Assembly: GCF_000972845.2 (NCBI RefSeq)
Contig: NC_040032.1
Span: 15,465,358-15,529,357 of the forward strand
DNA length: 64,000 nucleotides
From: Larimichthys crocea
Lineage: Eukaryota > Chordata > Actinopteri > Sciaenidae
Direction: 5' to 3'
A model generated the notes under the pieces. That model ran no database searches. It was not told the origin of the DNA and saw only the letters and a list, made by a program, of their open reading frames with translations. Made by a program: the position numbers and the translations under genes. Shown in pieces: positions 59,801 to 64,000 of this stretch (positions are counted from its first letter, which is position 1; each line of letters begins with the position of its first letter).

Positions 59801-62261
59801 TGTATGCTTTTTTTAAGACAGCTACATATGCAATATCAAATCTAACCTGAGCCGTAAGCATTCCTCTCTTTTGTGTGTCCCCATGCTGTGGCTTGACAGA
59901 TGTACTCATGTGTCCCCCGACTGTAACCTATTGGAATTTGCCCCCTTGAGATCTAGGAAATAAAAAGGGAGAATCAAACATACGTGTGAACGCTTCAAAA
60001 TAAAAAAAATTAAAATCAAGTCATCTTAAACTTGCACCTGTTGTCACAAAGAAAAGATTCCGGCCAATCACTCAAAACCAAACGACAAACATAATATTTA
60101 CAAATTCCAGTTTTTGTTCTCTTACACTTAAAAAATGTACAGTTTGTTTCATGTGTTGGTTTTTTGTTCTTTTTTTTTTTTTGTTCCTCGCAGCTCGCTC
60201 CAGTCCAGTGTGAGGGATGGCAGTCTGGCTCCAGAGTGTCGTAAAATCCTAAGCAGACAGGATACAGAAACATCACAAGGAGGCGGAAACCAAGTCTGCC
60301 CGCCTTGTTTTTGTGGTATATGGTGTATGAGTAATGTCATTAAAGAATCTTTTTTTTTTTGTTTTTTTAAATCAGGTTTTTTTTTTTTTAGAATGCATCC
60401 TCTGTGCATTGACATAGCTGACGAGCTTATATCGTCATTGAATCACTGTCGGCATTCGTCCAGTGTTTGTCCTAATGTCACTGGTTTTCTTTTTTTTTGT
60501 TGTTGTTGTTTTTTTTTTCAGAATAGTCCAGAGTGTGACCCGTCTCTGTGTTCAGTTGTGCGAAAGATGTGAAACGCGCATACAAGGCTTTCTCACCTTT
60601 TTTTGACCGTCATAAATATATCTTTCTTCTCCCGCCTTCCAGAGGGGAGAGTCATGAAACAACAAAAGAGCAGACGAAAAGATAACCGTCAGGCAGTCTT
60701 CAAACACTTGAAGCATGTGGTTAATGTCCGTCACGGACAAAAACCTTATTTAGACTATTCATGTAAAGTTTCTTTTTTTTTTCCCAACTCAAAAAAAAAA
60801 AAAGTGCTATCTTCAGGTGAGATTGAGATACTGCGAACTTGACAGTTGCGAAAAAGATAAAGAGGAAACCAAAAAAAAAAAGAGGGAAGAAAGAAAAAAA
60901 AGGCTTTCATCAGTCTCTCTGTGTTAGGAAACAAACAAAAAAATAAAGAGGAAATATTTACTCTCTTTGTTATAATCATAGTTTTACACAATATTCATCT
61001 CTTAATACTTTAATACCTTTTTGAAGTACCACAAAGTGCAGCTGATATTAAAATCGAAAAATGAAAAAATGATTTTCAAAATAAAAGAAAAACAAATGAA
61101 GAACAAGGCAAATCATCCAAAAAACAAAAAATGACAAACAAACGTCTCTGTCCACACTCTTTATATAAAAAAAAAGAAAACATGCAAATATCCCAGACAG
61201 CAAAGAAGTTAATAAAACTTTATATTCTTTTTTTTTCTTTAAACGAGGATATATTGAATCTGATTTCCCTTTAAAGAAGAGACCAGCCACAGTGCAACAT
61301 TGAGTGTAATTAAAAAAAAAAAAAAGAGAAAATAAAAGAAGAACAAGTGTGTGGATCAAAAAGAAAGATGAAGGGGGTTGGCACTTTTTATGATGGTAAT
61401 TCCTTTTGTAAGATACAGTCAGGATGGACCTCTCCAGGCGGTCCACTGGACGCCGGTGAAAGAGGAACTTTATCACAGTACTTGGCACCAAGAATGCTGG
61501 TAAAAACGAGATATCAGAATATCTTTTTTTTTTCATTCATATCCTTACAATTTATTAATAATACATCATTTACATTTGTGTTTTTTTTTTTGTATAAAAG
61601 ACTCCAAAAGGAAAAGAGAGTCTAGAAGTGATTTGTGAGAAAGAGGAAAGGAGTGAAGATGGAAATGGATTATGTCAGTGGTTTAATAAAAAGAGCTACA
61701 AGGGCAGATGCAAGAGAGAGAAAGAAAGAGAGAGGGAGAGGGCGAGCGGAAAAAGAGAGAAGCTGTTAAATGGGCTGAGATGGGGATACAGACAGAGAGA
61801 TAATGAGTGAGAAACAAATAAAGTAATGGCCATGATTAGAGCCTGTGCGGTGGAGATGCAGCGAGTTCTAATGGACAGCCTGGATTCCAGGTTGCATCCC
61901 ACAGACTGAGTATGATTCAGTTATTTCCTGTACTGCCCAACAATTGAAGCCCCAATCTGGAAATGTTTGAAAAGCAGCATTTGTGAGTAGATTTTAAAAA
62001 AAGAAAGAAAAAAAAAAGAAGCAAAAAGCAGGACTTTTTTTTATTTTTCGAAGTCGCATCATCACCGAAAAACAGGTATTTGTAAAAACAGCAGAAATGA
62101 AGTTGAGATCATCCTTCGTACTTCGCACTGCTGTGAATGCAGTTCACGCTAAAACAAAAAGTCTCCCAAAGAAGAAAAAAAAAAAAATCCGAACACAGAG
62201 ACAGCTGTCGGGACACAGTTGCTCAACACACGGTGCCAAACTTCACTTCCAGATTGGGCCT
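56872..62261. other. Intergenic DNA and probable nlgn2 3' UTR, low complexity
   Basis: No confident gene. From about 59.2 kb to 62.4 kb the sequence is full of poly-T, poly-A and GA-rich runs (for example 60169-60181, 61722-61800), typical of UTR or non-functional DNA downstream of nlgn2 on the minus strand. Several minus-strand AATAAA signals occur, so the nlgn2 3' end cannot be fixed. Confidence 0.35.
58537..58700 (-). pseudogene. Possible relic of a Ly6/uPAR-type terminal exon
   Basis: A minus-strand frame ends with STCCSPDHSN followed by a strongly hydrophobic stretch (MVSLLYVIPVLFLFPMSFL) and a stop. Ly6/uPAR proteins end with CC-x-x-D-x-CN and a GPI-signal tail; here the last Cys is Ser. 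No partner exons or good acceptor were found, so this may be chance. Confidence 0.2.
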
Positions 62262-62698
62262 TTAAAGCTGCAATTTGTAAGTTTTCAAGAAATCACCGCT
62301 TTATGACAGACAGCTTGTTGGGGGCATATGTTGTTTCATACAAAGCTGCTCGCTACTGTATTATCTTTTCACTAAATGAATGGGAATGGAAATATGTATT
62401 CTATGTCAAACAGAGTTTTTTTTTTTTTTTTTACACTGACACAACAACACATGCGCAAAAAACAACCAAGCTACACGTAAGATGCCTGATGACTGATTGT
62501 GATTAGCTCGGATGCCTCTTTGTGGGGAGAGCTACAAGCTTAAAGCTGCGTCGTCGCGAGAGAGTAAACGGGGCAAAGCAGTGTGTACCTATGATGAGAG
62601 GCTTTTGGCAAAGGAGCCTTTTTAATCAACTCCTCTTTGATTTGTGATTACATTTTAGAGGTATTTCACTGCTTAAAATCTTACAAACTGCAGCTTTA
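62262..62698. repeat. MITE-like element, family 3 (437 bp)
   Basis: The left end ttaaagctgcaatttgtaag is matched at the right end by its inverse (taaagctgcagtttgtaaga on the minus strand), with about 20 of 24 positions agreeing. The interior has no coding frame and includes a T run at 62418-62433. It lies 118 bases downstream of the nlgn2 stop codon, hence inside its likely 3' UTR. Confidence 0.7.
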
Positions 62699-62815
62699 TT
62701 CGAGGGCTTAATGAGAAAAGACAAAGATATAGTAAAGAAGAATAGAGGGACGGTGAGAGTGGAGATTGTATGGAGCAGTTTGTGTGGTGCGCCCAGAGTG
62801 GGGTTGTGCCTGGTC

Positions 62816-64000
62816 CTATACACGAGTGGTGGAGTGTTGGTGTGGCAGGGCATTGTTGCTGTGGCTGGGGACGGGTGTAGTGGAGGGGGCTGGGACAGGG
62901 GGATACGTGTTGAAGGGGTGGAGTGGCTGCATGCTGCTGATGGTGCTGGGGATCATGGTGATGGTATTGGCTGTCATCAGTGGCACATCCTCCGGTGCCC
63001 GCCGCAGGGCCAGCGTGTAATCAGGTGGGCACACGGGAGGCCGAAGGGGTTCCAGGTCACCGTGGACGCCGCGGGAAGGGAGGGGTGTGCCGTGCTCCAG
63101 CTCCACTCTCTGCTGCTTCATCTGCAGCGACATTAGCTCCTCCTCTTGACTCAGCGCCAGATCATTGTGCGGTGGGGCCCCCACTACTCCCATGCCAACG
63201 CCCATGCCCATCGTCGTGCCACGTTGCGGGGACAGCCGGCGGTGGCGTCTCTGCATGAGTTCATGGCGCTTATCCCGTTTGTAGTAAAGCGCGGCGAAGG
63301 CCAGCACATTCAGGAAAAGAAGTGAGGCGCCCACGGCTACTGTTACACTCAGCTCGGTGGAGTAGTCCCTAGTTTCACTGGGGAAGGGAGAGTAGCGGGG
63401 TCTCTCTGAACCATCAGGTTCAGGATCAGGTGGATAGGTGGACACTACAGGGTGGGGTGTGGAACCGGTGCCAGGGATCTTCCAGCGAATGGGGCCACCG
63501 GGTGGCAGGCGAGTTGTGATGGAGCTTGTGATTTCCTTGTGGAGGCTGTGGAGATGTGGCACCAGCTCCAGCCAGAAGGCCACCTTGTTAGCCCGGTAGT
63601 TGTCTCTGACACGAGGCTTCAGGCCGATATGCAAGTACTGTTTGTCTTTGGAGCTGAACTTGGTCCAGATGACCTCCTCAAAGCGGTTGGGCTTGGTGTG
63701 GATGAAGGTGGTGTCCTGAGGAACTGGTAGGTTAGGATCCCTAAGAGAGAGAAATACCAAGAAAAAACATTAATGTTAACAAGTTCACTTAATTTCATGA
63801 AGTAATTCTTGAAATTTGGTGTTATACTAACCCCGTCTTTGCAAAGTTGGTCCAGTACGTCATGACTACAGCGCTGAGCATCACGTCGTTCTTGGAGAAG
63901 TTACAGGGAAACAGGTCAGTTGCTCCCACCATGGGGATCCCAAACACATAGGGGATCTCGTCTCCGTGGGCTGCGTCCGCCCAGTCTGGCCTCGCCTCGG
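62816..64000 (-). CDS. nlgn2: Neuroligin-2, C-terminal part (runs off the window)
   Basis: Postsynaptic adhesion molecule that binds presynaptic neurexins and organises inhibitory synapses through gephyrin and collybistin. Two exons are seen: 63832-64000 (open at the edge) and 62816-63740, joined by a GTTAGT donor and ctcttag acceptor, giving 363 residues to the stop. The first part is the end of the cholinesterase-like extracellular domain ([28 protein letters not shown]), without a need for catalysis. Then come a Pro-rich stalk, one membrane helix ([20 protein letters not shown]), a basic stop-transfer (KRDKRHE), and a cytoplasmic tail with [18 protein letters not shown], the gephyrin-binding region, and the PDZ ligand TTRV. 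The HSTTRV end and gephyrin motif point to NLGN2 over NLGN1/3/4. Paralogue a/b is unresolved. Confidence 0.95.

Noticed and set aside
61048..61536. Minus-strand frame of 162 codons rich in Phe and Lys
   Set aside because: It is built from A/T homopolymers in the likely nlgn2 3' UTR; no homologue pattern is recognised.

Overview
The window reads as nuclear DNA of a ray-finned fish (teleost). Genes are split into many exons with GT/AG introns. The predicted proteins are clear vertebrate orthologues, but intergenic and UTR DNA is AT-rich, full of TG/CA microsatellites and carries short inverted-repeat elements (MITEs) of kinds common in teleost genomes. One 10-N assembly gap is present. I found no CRISPR array, phage, operon or prokaryote-like gene.

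Layout: (1) 1-3430 upstream and promoter DNA. (2) 3429-8142 (+) vamp2, synaptobrevin-2, five coding exons, followed by a long 3' UTR/downstream stretch to about 13.3 kb. (3) 13.5-15.1 kb, repeats: a duplicated hAT-like segment around the gap and a long inverted repeat. (4) 18074-22296 (+) pcolce, the procollagen C-proteinase enhancer, nine coding exons. (5) 24245-25216 (-) tmem88, two coding exons. (6) 25.2-30.4 kb, intergenic with repeat relics. (7) 30.4-45.2 kb (-) kdm6b, the JmjC H3K27 demethylase: 19 coding exons, 1752 codons, a long repeat-rich 3' UTR and an upstream non-coding exon. (8) 45.8-55.3 kb, microsatellite-rich upstream DNA and a dead Tc1/mariner fragment. (9) 55442-56556 (+) an ENDOD1-like secreted DNA/RNA non-specific endonuclease, two exons. 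(10) 56.6-62.8 kb, low-complexity DNA that probably includes the nlgn2 3' UTR. (11) 62816-64000 (-) the 3' end of nlgn2, neuroligin-2, running off the right edge.

The genes do not form one pathway. VAMP2 (presynaptic vesicle SNARE) and NLGN2 (postsynaptic adhesion at inhibitory synapses) are both synaptic. KDM6B is a chromatin regulator. TMEM88 is a Dishevelled-binding Wnt modulator. PCOLCE acts in extracellular collagen processing. The grouping of vamp2, tmem88, kdm6b and nlgn2 recalls human 17p13.1, where KDM6B and TMEM88 are neighbours; pcolce and the ENDOD1-like gene are not part of that human cluster.

I did not find a convincing new biological system. The observations most worth a second look are: a REST/RE1-like site in vamp2 intron 1 with perfect half-sites but no 2-bp spacer; a diverged direct duplication in the kdm6b 3' UTR that brackets two different MITEs; a probable assembly-level duplication at the gap; a long inverted repeat at 14.8-15.06 kb; and a possible Ly6-like exon relic near 58.6 kb. 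Exon boundaries were set by hand from splice signals, reading phase and family knowledge; no alignment was run.
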